A DNA stretch of 64,000 nucleotides from Sphingobacteriaceae bacterium. GTDB taxonomy: Bacteria; Bacteroidota; Bacteroidia; Sphingobacteriales; Sphingobacteriaceae. A program made the position numbers and the translations under genes. A model generated the notes under the pieces. It saw only the letters and a program-made list of their open reading frames with translations. It made no database searches and had not been told where the DNA came from. Every line of letters starts with the position of its first letter. The stretch's first letter is position 1. The stretch covers positions 868,001 to 932,000 of the forward strand of contig CAHJWG010000001.1 of the NCBI GenBank assembly GCA_903642215.1, in the 5' to 3' direction. Shown here in pieces: positions 17,507-27,939 of the stretch.

Positions 17507-18229
17507 ATGAAAAATAAACACGTTTTTTTTGAAGATTGGGGTTTGATCGATTATAAACAAGCCTGGGAAAAGCAGGAAGTAATTTTTGCTTCCACCGTAA
17601 AACTGAAAACCGAGTTGCGTAACCTCAAACAAGACGATGCTTTTTTTACCGGCATAAAAACAGCAACGCCTAATTATCTGATTTTTTGCGAGCATCCGCA
17701 CGTTTATACTTTAGGCAAAAGCGGTAAACCGGAACATCTTTTACTTTCCGGGCAGCAACTGGAAGAAAAAAATGCAACTTTCTATCCGATCAATCGCGGC
17801 GGCGATATTACCTATCACGGGCCGGGACAGCTGGTGGTTTACCCGATTTTGGATTTAGATAACTTTTTTACTGATATTCACCTTTATTTAAGAACCTTAG
17901 AGGAAGCGGTAATTTTAACGTTGGCTGATTTTGGAATTAAAGGCGAACGTTTTCCAGGCTTTACCGGTGTTTGGCTGGAAGCCAACGATCCGCAGAAAGC
18001 CCGGAAAATCTGTGCCATGGGTGTTCGTTGCAGCAGATGGGTTACCATGCACGGCCTGGCTTTCAACATCAACCCAAACCTCAATTATTTTAAAAATATT
18101 GTTCCCTGCGGGATTGAGGACAAAGCGGTAACTTCCATGGAAGTAGAAGTGGGTAAAAAAGTATCCGTAAAAGAAGTATCGGCAGTTTTGAGGAAGTATA
18201 TTTATGCGTTGTTTGGGATGACAAATTGA
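17507..18229 (+). CDS. lipB: Lipoyl(octanoyl) transferase LipB
   Basis: A 240-residue enzyme that transfers octanoate from acyl carrier protein to lipoyl domains. The signature RGGDITYHGPGQLVVYPI is complete, and GLAFNINPNLNYFKNIVPCG holds the invariant Lys/Cys region. The ATG at 17507 is preferred to the in-frame TTG at 17465, which lies in a repeat tract. The C-terminal codons include a dispersed-element copy read as V-K-E-V-S. A free-standing gene with no lipA nearby. Confidence 0.93.
   Translation: MKNKHVFFEDWGLIDYKQAWEKQEVIFASTVKLKTELRNLKQDDAFFTGIKTATPNYLIFCEHPHVYTLGKSGKPEHLLLSGQQLEEKNATFYPINRGGDITYHGPGQLVVYPILDLDNFFTDIHLYLRTLEEAVILTLADFGIKGERFPGFTGVWLEANDPQKARKICAMGVRCSRWVTMHGLAFNINPNLNYFKNIVPCGIEDKAVTSMEVEVGKKVSVKEVSAVLRKYIYALFGMTN
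18169..18179 (+). repeat. Dispersed element, TC class, inside lipB
   Basis: AAAAGAAGTAT read in frame as K-E-V; a related GGTAAAAAAGTATCC lies 16 bases before it. Confidence 0.8.
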
Positions 18230-18291
18230 AAATAAAATATCCTTGATTTAGAAATCTTGTCATCTAATTTGGGTAAATGTTATATCTATTT

Positions 18292-18302
18292 ATACTTCTT
18301 TT
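18292..18302 (-). repeat. Dispersed element, TC class
   Basis: ATACTTCTTTT, then ACCGCCTGAAAATAG; intergenic after lipB. Confidence 0.85.
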
Positions 18303-18354
18303 ACCGCCTGAAAATAGTTGTTGCAATAACAGGATGTCTTTAATTCTTGGTTCG

Positions 18355-18614
18355 ATCTAATCCATATCAAAAGTAACGGGATCGTAACCGCTTAAACCCA
18401 GTAAAACGGCAATATCTGTTCCGTAGCCGATCTCGGTTTTAGCAAGCGAACTGTAAGGCAGGATTTTAATTTGAATAACCTATTGAAGTAAAACCCGGTT
18501 TTCCAGCAATTGTACAAACTGTTGCGCCGTACGCTACTGGCCCAAAGTACGCGAACTGGAAGGCCCGATCCCAATTTTAAACCTAACAAAAATAGAAATT
18601 TGCTCTTTTTGCAT
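18355..18614 (-). pseudogene. sdaA: Decayed fragment of L-serine ammonia-lyase (sdaA)
   Basis: Reading from the ATG at 18612-18614 on the minus strand gives MQKEQISIFVRFKIGIGPSS, followed by SRTLGQ. This is the start of L-serine dehydratase (normally FKIGIGPSSSHTxGP). The same frame continues RTAQQFVQLLENRVLLQ, then [20 protein letters not shown] and [20 protein letters not shown], all matching the first 75 residues of SdaA. The frame is broken by three TAG codons (after TLGQ, after VLLQ and after FDMD), and His of HT is now Arg. The remaining roughly 85 percent of the gene is missing. This is therefore a truncated, inactive remnant. Confidence 0.85.
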
Positions 18615-18662
18615 CACTAAAATCATTATTTTTAAAAACGATGTTTCTTTACACTCGGATCA

Positions 18663-18959
18663 ATGGAAAACTGGCTCGAAAAGTATTTACTGCCTTGTCC
18701 GTTTAAGGCTTTAACGGGATTGGATTGCCCCGGTTGCGGTTTCCAGCGATCTGTAATTGCATTGCTGAAAGGGCATTTAACGGAAAGTTTTCACCTCTAT
18801 CCGGCAACAATCCCGATACTTCTTTTATCGATGTTTTTATTGCTGAAGATTAAAATTCTTTTGGATGAAAACGAAAAAATTACCCGTGCCTTATTTGCGG
18901 TTGTAATTACGGTTGTAACGGTTTCTTACGCTTTTAAAGTTGTGCAAGGTAAGTTATAA
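18663..18959 (+). CDS. DUF2752 family membrane protein
   Basis: A 98-residue protein with the DUF2752 (PF10825) signature CPFKALTGLDCPGCGFQRSV, which holds three Cys, followed by two hydrophobic helices. In this family the Cys-rich cytosolic or luminal turn precedes the membrane helices; function unknown. A copy of the dispersed element is read inside it as P-I-L-L-L-S. The next gene is convergent, with only 7 bases between stops. Confidence 0.85.
   Translation: MENWLEKYLLPCPFKALTGLDCPGCGFQRSVIALLKGHLTESFHLYPATIPILLLSMFLLLKIKILLDENEKITRALFAVVITVVTVSYAFKVVQGKL
18816..18826 (-). repeat. Dispersed element, TC class, inside DUF2752 gene
   Basis: ATACTTCTTTT within CGATACTTCTTTTATCG, read as I-L-L-L. 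Confidence 0.85.
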
Positions 18960-18966
18960 AAGCTTC

Positions 18967-19701
18967 CTACAAATCCATTTTCGCCGTTATGAAGTTATAA
19001 TCCTGCACGATAGTTTTTAAAAAAAGCAGATCATCAAACGATGAAATAACAGAAAGATGTGTTTTAATTTGGTTGGCCATTTGATGGATCAAAACTGCAT
19101 TTCCGCTTTGGATTACTTCGTGGATCAGCACAATATCACGATCCGCCAACTGGTTTACTTCCTTAAAAACCGGAACATAATCCTGGTTTACAGGTGCAAA
19201 AGTTAGCTGACTAACATTCGTACGCGGGTTTGTGGTAACCAAGGTTGTACCGGCTGCCAGATCGCCGATGCGTTGTTTGTTTTTGGTGATAATTACCGAA
19301 ATCAATCCTGCTAATTGGAAAGTGATCAGGAAATCTACAATTCGAAACAGCCAGCGGATAATGTATTGGCCAAAACCCGGCCTTGCGCCATCCAAACTGA
19401 TTACTTTAATATTCATTACGCGCTTGCCAACCGATTGCCCGTTTAAAAATACCTCACAAATCAAATCGTAAAAAACAAAAATAACCAACCAGGCAATATA
19501 CAATCCGATAAAAATATAGCTGAAAACAGAACCTACTCTCGGCGACAAATCTCCGGTAAAATAAGCTATGATAACGCCAGCAATCAGGATCAAAATAAAA
19601 ATCCCGTAATCAATGATTCGCGCTACAATCCGTTCGCCCAAACCGGCAACTTCATAATCAATTTCGATATTTTGTGTAGTTGTTATTTTTATCGTTTGCA
19701 T
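18967..19701 (-). CDS. RDD family membrane protein
   Basis: A 244-residue protein with an RDD domain: RIVARIIDYGIFILILIAGV (Arg and two Asp-region residues of the name motif), three or four hydrophobic segments, and the conserved NGQSVGKRVMNIKVI loop. The C-terminal 75 residues are soluble. RDD genes are frequent companions of SpoIIM/MoxR/DUF58 clusters, and here it diverges from exactly such an operon with 91 bases between starts. I place the start at the ATG at 19699-19701 instead of the TTG three codons upstream. Confidence 0.87.
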   Translation of the reverse strand: MQTIKITTTQNIEIDYEVAGLGERIVARIIDYGIFILILIAGVIIAYFTGDLSPRVGSVFSYIFIGLYIAWLVIFVFYDLICEVFLNGQSVGKRVMNIKVISLDGARPGFGQYIIRWLFRIVDFLITFQLAGLISVIITKNKQRIGDLAAGTTLVTTNPRTNVSQLTFAPVNQDYVPVFKEVNQLADRDIVLIHEVIQSGNAVLIHQMANQIKTHLSVISSFDDLLFLKTIVQDYNFITAKMDL

Positions 19702-19783
19702 GGATAACAAATATATTTTTATTGATCGAAATAATTATCTTACGAAACAATTTAAAACTGAGTTATCGTAAAAAAACTACTAT

Positions 19784-19794
19784 AAAAGAAGCAT
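19784..19794 (+). repeat. Dispersed element, TC class, at a start codon
   Basis: AAAAGAAGCAT; its final AT begins the ATG of the SpoIIM-like gene. Confidence 0.85.
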
Positions 19795-20761
19795 GCGGGA
19801 AGCTTTATTTATCAAACAAAATTCGGCAAAGTGGCAAAAATATGAGCAATTGCAAACGCCAGACCCGGATGAACTGGCACAACGTTTCATCAGTTTAACG
19901 GATGATCTGGCTTATGCCAAAACGTTCTATCCGCAGTCTAAAACCACGGCATATTTAAACGGATTAACGGCGCGTCTGCATCAATCCATCTACAAAAACA
20001 AAAAAGAAAAATCTAACCGTTTTATTTCTTTTTGGAAATTTGAACTGCCGTTGCTGTTTAAACAATATGAACTGCCGTTGCTTTATGCTTTTCTGTTTAC
20101 AGTTGTTTTTACGTTGATGGGCGCGCTATCCGCCAAATACGACAATAATTTTATCCGTTTAATTTTGGGCGATCAATACGTAAACATGACGAATGCCAAT
20201 ATTGCAAAAGGCGATCCGTTCGGGGTTTACAAGCGGGAAAACGAGTTCAGCATGTTTTTCATGATTGCAGCCAACAACATTTTTGTATCCTTTTATTGTT
20301 TTGTTGGAGGCGTATTCTTTTCGTTGGGAAGTGTTTACGCGCTGGTTAAAAACGGGATTATGCTTGGCTCGTTTGAGTATTATTTTTTTAGCAAAGGTTT
20401 GGGTTTACAATCTGTTTTAGTAATTTTTATTCACGGAACTTTAGAAATCTCCGCCTTGATTATTGCCGGTGGCGCAGGTTTGGTTTTAGGGAACAGTTTG
20501 CTTTTCCCTAAAACCTACAAACGTGCCGATTCTTTTAAACGGGGCGCAAAAGACGGCACAAAGATGGTAATCGGCCTCGTTCCGATATTTATTGCAGCTG
20601 CTTTTTTTGAAAGTTTTGTAACGCGCCACACCGAAATGCCGATGTGGTTAAGTATTATGATACTGTTTTTATCACTGCTTTTTATCATCGGTTACGTTAT
20701 CATTTACCCAAATTATCTCCATAAAAAAACTAACTTAAACCAATATGCAACCAAAAATTGA
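19793..20761 (+). CDS. SpoIIM/DUF95-family membrane protein
   Basis: A 322-residue protein with a soluble N-terminal part (MREALFIKQNSAKWQKYEQL, typical start of the family). About five transmembrane helices follow, with the DUF95/SpoIIM segments NNIFVSFYCFVGGVFFSLGS and FIHGTLEISALIIAGGAGL. Its ATG is formed by the GCATG end of a dispersed-element copy. First gene of a six-gene operon; the next gene overlaps it by 17 bases. SpoIIM in spore formers works with peptidoglycan hydrolases, but this lineage does not sporulate and the role here is unknown. Confidence 0.88.
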   Translation: MREALFIKQNSAKWQKYEQLQTPDPDELAQRFISLTDDLAYAKTFYPQSKTTAYLNGLTARLHQSIYKNKKEKSNRFISFWKFELPLLFKQYELPLLYAFLFTVVFTLMGALSAKYDNNFIRLILGDQYVNMTNANIAKGDPFGVYKRENEFSMFFMIAANNIFVSFYCFVGGVFFSLGSVYALVKNGIMLGSFEYYFFSKGLGLQSVLVIFIHGTLEISALIIAGGAGLVLGNSLLFPKTYKRADSFKRGAKDGTKMVIGLVPIFIAAAFFESFVTRHTEMPMWLSIMILFLSLLFIIGYVIIYPNYLHKKTNLNQYATKN

Positions 20762-21632
20762 ATTAGCTAAAACCCGTGATTTCGGCGAAATTATTAACGA
20801 CACGTTCACCTTCATCAGTCAAAACTGGAAACCGCTTTTAAAATCTTACGCTATTATTTGCGGCTTTTTTATCGTGGCGAACTTAGTTGTGGCACTTTTG
20901 CAGCAACAAAAATTGATTGGTGCCATGCAAACGACAAGTCCTTATTCAGTAGGCTACAATTTTGGAAGAAATTTCCGATCCATGTTTGGCTTAACTTATT
21001 TTCTAAGTCTGATTTTTGGCCTGCTCAGCGTAACTGCAATTACATTAGTGCCACTATCTTTCATGTCTTTATACAAAGAAAAAGGGAACATTGCACCAGA
21101 TACCGAAGAGGTTTGGGGCTATTTTAAGCACTACTTTTTAAGATGTATCGGCACTACGCTTGTTGTCGGTATTTGTATAATTGTCGGGTTTGCGTTATGC
21201 CTGATTCCCGGGTTTTATTTATTGCCCATCTTATCGCTGATATTACCGATTATCGTTTTTGAGAATACAGATTTAGGTTATTCCTGGTCCAAAAGTTTCA
21301 GGCTGATTAAAGAAAACTGGTGGCAAACTTTTGGTGCCATCGTGGTAGCCGGTATTATCACTTATGCGGCGGCAGCTATTTTTATCATTCCGGTTACGCT
21401 GGTTACCGTTGGGTCGATGTTTGTTTCTAAAACGCCGCCGAGTTCTTCTATGGTTATTCTAACAACCATTGTTTCTGCGCTTTGCTACGTGTTTTACATG
21501 ATTCCGTCTATCACCACAGCTTTGTGCTATTTTAATTTAAATGAGCAAAAAGAAGGCACCGGACTGATGAACCGCATCAATAATTTTGGCAATAACGATT
21601 TGGATACCGGTTTACCAAAAGAGGATTATTAA
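20745..21632 (+). CDS. Membrane protein of the MoxR/DUF58 operon
   Basis: A 295-residue polytopic protein with about six hydrophobic segments and a short polar N-terminus (MQPKIELAKTRDFGEIINDT). It resembles the GPDPase-membrane-domain/DUF4013 type of protein found between SpoIIM and DUF4129 in such clusters; I cannot assign a reaction. The start overlaps the SpoIIM-like gene by 17 bases, and the stop is 2 bases before the next start, so translation is probably coupled. Confidence 0.75.
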   Translation: MQPKIELAKTRDFGEIINDTFTFISQNWKPLLKSYAIICGFFIVANLVVALLQQQKLIGAMQTTSPYSVGYNFGRNFRSMFGLTYFLSLIFGLLSVTAITLVPLSFMSLYKEKGNIAPDTEEVWGYFKHYFLRCIGTTLVVGICIIVGFALCLIPGFYLLPILSLILPIIVFENTDLGYSWSKSFRLIKENWWQTFGAIVVAGIITYAAAAIFIIPVTLVTVGSMFVSKTPPSSSMVILTTIVSALCYVFYMIPSITTALCYFNLNEQKEGTGLMNRINNFGNNDLDTGLPKEDY

Positions 21633-21634
21633 CG

Positions 21635-22351
21635 ATGTATAAACTGCTGTTGCTGTTCTTTTTCGTGCATGCTTCTTTTATCACCCAAAAACCGGTGGTA
21701 AAAAAAGCATTGCCGGTTTTGCAAACGGATAGCAGCTCAATCCAAATCCGCAAATTCAGCGCAACAACTTTGAACGAATACCGGCAGCAGCGCGACTTTA
21801 AATACGAAGATCATCCGGGCGAAGCAGAATCAATGTGGGATCAGTTTTGGCGCTGGTTCTGGTATCAGGTTGATAATCTGATGTCTGGCAAGGTAACCGG
21901 AAATCTAATTAATTTTTTATTTATCCTGCTGGGAGCCAGTGCGTTAGTATTTTTAATTTTGAAATTGCTGGGGATGGATATGATGCAGATTTTTACCGGT
22001 AAAAACAGTACGATAGAAATTCCTTATCACGAATCTTTAGAAAATATCCATGAAATTAGTTTTGAAGAAGAAATAGAAAAAGCAATTGCTAACCGTAATT
22101 TTAGGTTGGCTGTGCGCTTGTTATATCTCAATTGCTTAAAAAAATTGAGTGATGCCGGCGCGATACAATGGAAAGCGGATAAAACCAATCTGGCTTATCT
22201 CTACGAAATCCAAAACCCGGAGCAACAACAAAAGTTCGGTTTGCTTACAAGGCAGTTTGAATACGTTTGGTACGGAGATTTTAAAGTTAATCAAGAGCAT
22301 TTTCAGCAGATCAGAAATTCATTTCAGCAATTTAATCCGAAGCTGAAATGA
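21635..22351 (+). CDS. DUF4129 domain protein
   Basis: A 238-residue protein with a signal or anchor sequence at the N-terminus, one transmembrane helix around residues 85-108, and a cytosolic DUF4129 (PF13559) domain at the C-terminus (RLAVRLLYLNCLKKLSDAGA, then WKADKTNLAYL). In this operon type it pairs with DUF4350 and the MoxR ATPase. Its N-terminal codons contain a dispersed element read as H-A-S-F-I-T. The next gene overlaps by 4 bases (ATGA). Confidence 0.82.
   Translation: MYKLLLLFFFVHASFITQKPVVKKALPVLQTDSSSIQIRKFSATTLNEYRQQRDFKYEDHPGEAESMWDQFWRWFWYQVDNLMSGKVTGNLINFLFILLGASALVFLILKLLGMDMMQIFTGKNSTIEIPYHESLENIHEISFEEEIEKAIANRNFRLAVRLLYLNCLKKLSDAGAIQWKADKTNLAYLYEIQNPEQQQKFGLLTRQFEYVWYGDFKVNQEHFQQIRNSFQQFNPKLK
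21669..21679 (-). repeat. Dispersed element, TC class, inside DUF4129 gene
   Basis: ATGCTTCTTTT, then ATCACCCAAAAACC, read as A-S-F-I-T. Confidence 0.85.
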
Positions 22352-23535
22352 AAGACCTGAAAATTTATTTAATTATTGGTTTTTCATTGCTGATTTTTTA
22401 TTGCGTGGTGCAATACAACCGGCCAAAACCGGTAGATTGGAACCCGACTTATCTCAACACAGATAAAATCCCATATGGCACTTTTATTTTGTATCATCAG
22501 TTAAACGATCTATTTCCTGGCGCGAAAATCCGCAGCAGCAGGCAAGCAGTTTATCATACATTGGCCGATAATAAATATATACCCGGAAGTTATATTTTAG
22601 TTGCTTCCCGCGCTGATCTTTACCAGGACGATTACGATGAACTGGTTAATTACATCAAAAAAGGCAATGCTGTTTTTATCGCCTCTTTTTATATGAGCAA
22701 GTTTTTGAAGGATACGTTGAAGTTAAAAATTAACAGTGAGCAAACGCTTTCCCTCAGCAAAAAAATAAAGATTAATTTTACTAATCCTGCTTTAAATACG
22801 GCTAAACCTTATGCTTTCGACCGGCAAATCGGCGCACAGTATTTTAGTAAATTTGATACTTCTCGGGCTGTTGTTCTCGGCAAAAACCAATATAACCACA
22901 GCAATTTTATCCGTTATCAATTTGGAAAAGGCTTTCTGTATTTAATGCCCAGCCCGGATTATTTTATCAATTACAATCTGTTAAAACCTGCCGGAAGTGA
23001 ATATGCAGCCAAAGCACTTTCTTATCTCCCGGTTAAAGGGGAAATCATTTGGGACGAATATGCAACAGCCGGCGCAGAAGATGCAGACGGTTCGCCGATG
23101 CGTGTGTTTTTGAGCCATCCTGAGTTAAGATGGGCTTATTTTATTGCGCTGTTTAGTCTGCTTTTTTTTGTTTTATACGAGATGAAACGCCGTCAGCGCA
23201 TTATTCCGATTGCTGATCCGCTCCAAAATACAACGGTAGAATTTGTGCAGGTGGTTGGACAGGTTTATTATCAGCAACGCAACAATTTAAACATCGCTGT
23301 CAAAAAAGTTACTTTCTTTTTGGAACATATTCGTAGCCGTTATCAGTTAAAAACAAACGTTTTAGATCAGGAATTGATACAAACGCTGGTTCAAAAATCC
23401 TGCGCGGATGAAAGTTTGGTTAAAGATATTTTTAAATATATCGATTATGTTCAAACCGGGAAACAGGTTTCCGATAAAGAATTAATCAACTTTAATTATT
23501 TAACAGAACAGTTTTACCAGCAATCCGGCTTATAA
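22348..23535 (+). CDS. DUF4350 domain protein
   Basis: A 395-residue membrane-anchored protein. An N-terminal helix is followed by a DUF4350 domain (YGTFILYHQLNDLFPGAKIR, then an SYILVASRADL beta strand), a second helix around residues 260-280, and a cytosolic helical tail. DUF4350 resembles a class-I glutamine-amidotransferase-like fold without obvious catalytic residues. Translation is coupled on both sides (4-base overlap with the gene before, 1-base overlap with moxR). Confidence 0.82.
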   Translation: MKDLKIYLIIGFSLLIFYCVVQYNRPKPVDWNPTYLNTDKIPYGTFILYHQLNDLFPGAKIRSSRQAVYHTLADNKYIPGSYILVASRADLYQDDYDELVNYIKKGNAVFIASFYMSKFLKDTLKLKINSEQTLSLSKKIKINFTNPALNTAKPYAFDRQIGAQYFSKFDTSRAVVLGKNQYNHSNFIRYQFGKGFLYLMPSPDYFINYNLLKPAGSEYAAKALSYLPVKGEIIWDEYATAGAEDADGSPMRVFLSHPELRWAYFIALFSLLFFVLYEMKRRQRIIPIADPLQNTTVEFVQVVGQVYYQQRNNLNIAVKKVTFFLEHIRSRYQLKTNVLDQELIQTLVQKSCADESLVKDIFKYIDYVQTGKQVSDKELINFNYLTEQFYQQSGL

Positions 23536-24512
23536 TGGAAGAAGAAATATTTAGTTCGAGAACAGATCTCACACAATTAAACCAATCCGTAACCGAAATA
23601 AAAAATGCGCTGGCAAAAGTGGTAGTAGGCCAGCAGGAAATGATTACGCTGCTAATCGCCGGAATTTTAGCAAACGGACATGTTTTAATTGAAGGCGTGC
23701 CCGGCGTTGCCAAAACTTTAACGGCCAAACTAATTGCAAAATGTATTGATGCCGGTTTTTCGCGGATACAGTTTACGCCGGATCTGATGCCTTCTGATGT
23801 ATTGGGGACTTCTGTTTTCAACCCAAAAGAAAGTAGTTTTGAGTTTAAACCGGGGCCGATTTTTGGCAATGTTATTTTGGTGGATGAGATCAACCGTTCG
23901 CCGGCCAAAACGCAATCTGCTTTATTTGAAGTAATGGAAGAGCGACAGATTACCATTGATGGTAACACATATCCAATGCAGGAACCGTTTGTAATTCTGG
24001 CTACGCAAAACCCGGTTGATCAGGAAGGAACTTACCGTTTGCCGGAAGCACAGCTCGACCGTTTTTTGTTTAAAATTGAAGTGAAATATCCTTCGCTGGA
24101 AGAAGAAACGGCTATTTTACAGCAACATCATCAGCAAAAAACAGCAGAACAATTAGAAGAAATCAAACCAATTCTAACTGCTGCACAAATAAAAACTTAT
24201 CGTAATCAGGTTAGAAATTTATATGTAGAACCCAAATTGCTTGAGTTTGTGGCACGCATTATCCATGAAACAAGAAATAGTAAATCGCTTTATCTGGGCG
24301 GATCGCCGCGTGCTTCGCTGGCAATTGTTCAGGCTGCGAAAGCAATTGCTGCCATTAATGGGCGAGATTTTGTTACGCCGGATGACCTGATTTATGTTAC
24401 GCCTGCTGTTTTGCGGCACCGGATTATGCTATCGCCGGATAAAGAAATGGAAGGCGTTACGCCGGATGAAGTGGTGCAGCAAATTATCCAAAAGTTAGAA
24501 ATACCTCGGTAA
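23535..24512 (+). CDS. MoxR-family AAA+ ATPase
   Basis: A 325-residue AAA+ ATPase. Walker A is GVPGVAKT (about residue 57), Walker B is VILVDEINR, and the family-specific segments FTPDLMPSDVLG, EVMEERQ and ATQNPVDQEGTYRLPEAQLD are all present. MoxR ATPases act as chaperones that assemble or activate partner complexes, typically together with VWA or DUF58 proteins such as the one encoded next. The stop codon TAA lies inside a dispersed-element copy (24508-24522). Confidence 0.93.
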   Translation: MEEEIFSSRTDLTQLNQSVTEIKNALAKVVVGQQEMITLLIAGILANGHVLIEGVPGVAKTLTAKLIAKCIDAGFSRIQFTPDLMPSDVLGTSVFNPKESSFEFKPGPIFGNVILVDEINRSPAKTQSALFEVMEERQITIDGNTYPMQEPFVILATQNPVDQEGTYRLPEAQLDRFLFKIEVKYPSLEEETAILQQHHQQKTAEQLEEIKPILTAAQIKTYRNQVRNLYVEPKLLEFVARIIHETRNSKSLYLGGSPRASLAIVQAAKAIAAINGRDFVTPDDLIYVTPAVLRHRIMLSPDKEMEGVTPDEVVQQIIQKLEIPR

Positions 24513-24521
24513 AAGAAGCAT
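24511..24521 (+). repeat. Dispersed element, TC class, at a stop codon
   Basis: AAAAGAAGCAT within GGTAAAAGAAGCATC; the moxR-type gene's TAA stop is formed by it and the DUF58 TTG start follows directly. Confidence 0.85.
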
Positions 24522-24522
24522 C

Positions 24523-25869
24523 TTGAAAAATCTTTATCAGCAGTTTTACAAAAACCTTTTCCTGGGCAACCGCTTGTTTTTTGGCTTGGGCTTTTCGGTA
24601 ATACTGTTTTTACTATCCTTTTTCTTTAGTTGGATAGGCGATAGCCCGCTGTTCTTTTTCTCGGCGTTGATGCTGCTGCTGCTGATTGACCTAATCCTGC
24701 TTTACCGAACCGAAAATGGCGTGTTCGCCAGCAGGAATACACCTGAACGTTTAAGTAACGGTGATGAAAATGAGTTAGGAATTTATGTAGAAAGTTTTTA
24801 TCCGTTCAGTGTAACTTTAGGTTTGATTGACGAAATCCCATTTCAATTTCAAAAACGTGATTTGTTATTTAAAACAAGCTTGAAATCGCGTGAGCATAAG
24901 ATGATCAATTATCAGCTTCGGCCAACCAAACGAGGTGAGTATAAATTTGGCGATATTCGGGTTTATGTTCAATCTCCGCTTGCACTTGTTAGCCGTCGTT
25001 ATAATTTTGAACAAGCAGAAATTTTACCTGTTTATCCTTCTTTTTTGCAGATGCAGAAATACGAACTGCTGGCCGTATCTAACCGGTTAACGGAGCAAGG
25101 TATTAAAAAAATCAGGCGAATTGGCCATAGCATGGAATTTGAACAAATCAAAAACTATGTCCCCGGAGATGATTACAGAACCATTAATTGGAAAGCGACG
25201 GCCCGAAAAGGCGATACAATGGTGAATGCTTTTACTGATGAAAAATCACAGCATGTTTATTGTATTATCGATAAATCACGTGTAATGAAAATGCCTTTTG
25301 CAGGATTGAGTTTACTGGATTACGCTATAAATGCAACACTTGCTTTGCTCAATATTGCTATGTTGAAAGAAGATCGGGCAGGTTTAATTACAGTTTCTGA
25401 AAAGATTGGTTCGATTATCCCCGCAAATCGAAAACCTGGCCAGCTAAATAAAATATTGCAGGTTTTACACAAAGAAAAAACCCGTTACCTCGAAACGAAC
25501 CTGGAAGCATTATATGGTACTGTCCGTTCGGTAATCAAGCAGCGAAGTTTAGTAATTTTTTTTACCAATTTTGAAAGTGTTTCAGCTATTGAAAGGCAGT
25601 TGCCTTATCTGCGGAAAATGGCACGTTTACATTTACTGTTGGTTGTATTTTTCAATAATATAGAACTGGAAACATTAATTGAAGTTCCTGCAAAAAATGT
25701 AGAAGACATCTATACTAAAACTATGGCTGAGAAATTTTTATACGAGAAAAAGCTGGTGGTAAAGGAATTGAACAGGTTTGGGATTCAATTTGTATTTTGT
25801 AATCCGGAACAACTAACAATATCTACAATAAACAAGTATTTGGAGATAAAAGCGCGTAACCAGATTTAA
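24523..25869 (+). CDS. DUF58 domain protein
   Basis: A 448-residue protein with two N-terminal membrane helices (about 17-60), a beta-rich region, and the DUF58 signature EFEQIKNYVPGDDYRTINWK near residue 205. A VWA-like Rossmann segment follows (YCIIDKSRVM). The frame starts with TTG at 24523; the N-terminal sequence from there matches the family (LYQQFYKNLFLGNRLFF), so a TTG start is more likely than a distant ATG. Last gene of the operon; a hairpin terminator follows at 25970-26008. Confidence 0.88.
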   Translation: MKNLYQQFYKNLFLGNRLFFGLGFSVILFLLSFFFSWIGDSPLFFFSALMLLLLIDLILLYRTENGVFASRNTPERLSNGDENELGIYVESFYPFSVTLGLIDEIPFQFQKRDLLFKTSLKSREHKMINYQLRPTKRGEYKFGDIRVYVQSPLALVSRRYNFEQAEILPVYPSFLQMQKYELLAVSNRLTEQGIKKIRRIGHSMEFEQIKNYVPGDDYRTINWKATARKGDTMVNAFTDEKSQHVYCIIDKSRVMKMPFAGLSLLDYAINATLALLNIAMLKEDRAGLITVSEKIGSIIPANRKPGQLNKILQVLHKEKTRYLETNLEALYGTVRSVIKQRSLVIFFTNFESVSAIERQLPYLRKMARLHLLLVVFFNNIELETLIEVPAKNVEDIYTKTMAEKFLYEKKLVVKELNRFGIQFVFCNPEQLTISTINKYLEIKARNQI

Positions 25870-25969
25870 GAAATCATGAAGGAAAATAGTAATAAGTAGA
25901 ATTTTAACTATAAGCTTGTAATTTATATTATAACAGGGAGAACAGTAAGATCGGACCTTCGATAACTAC

Positions 25970-26008
25970 CCATTCAAAAATCCTTGTTTTTAAATGGTTC
26001 TTTTTTTC
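25970..26008 (+). terminator. Terminator after the DUF58 operon
   Basis: CCATT, an AAAAA run, a 6-base loop, TTTTT and AATGG form a hairpin with one unpaired base on each arm, followed by TTCTTTTTTT. It is 100 bases after the DUF58 stop. The rest of the 377-base gap (25870-26246) holds one dispersed element (26142-26156), the groL terminator and otherwise AT-rich DNA with no gene visible. Confidence 0.6.
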
Positions 26009-26142
26009 ACATAAAACTTTCATATCTAACTATAAACAAAAGTAATGCCTGATCAAGGAATGTTTGTCATATTAATATAAGTTTGAACATTTAATCAATC
26101 GATTGAACTAATCTTTATTTTTTTTAACTGTTAAAATGCTTG

Positions 26143-26153
26143 ATACTTCTTTT
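26143..26153 (-). repeat. Dispersed element, TC class
   Basis: ATACTTCTTTT, then ACCAGTATAAAAATAG, one of the fullest copies; intergenic, next to the groL terminator. Confidence 0.88.
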
Positions 26154-26177
26154 ACCAGTATAAAAATAGTACATCAT

Positions 26178-26211
26178 AAAAAAGACTGTCTGGTTTTCCA
26201 GACAGGCTTTT
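26178..26211 (-). terminator. Terminator of groSL
   Basis: On the minus strand CTGTCTGG and CCAGACAG pair around a 4-base loop, flanked by A-rich and T-rich ends (T6 run on the minus strand). It lies 36 bases beyond the groL stop. Confidence 0.8.
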
Positions 26212-26246
26212 CAATATTAAATAACGTTTTTATGAGCAAATGATAA

Positions 26247-27899
<1,653 letters not shown>

Positions 27900-27939
27900 T
27901 TACTTATTTGATTAAAAATTCTAACGGAATCAGGTTGAT

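Noticed and set aside
18355..18614. sdaA fragment as a readthrough or recoded gene using TAG
   Set aside because: Only about 75 of roughly 470 residues remain, conserved residues are mutated, and no TAG-decoding machinery is seen; decay is simpler.
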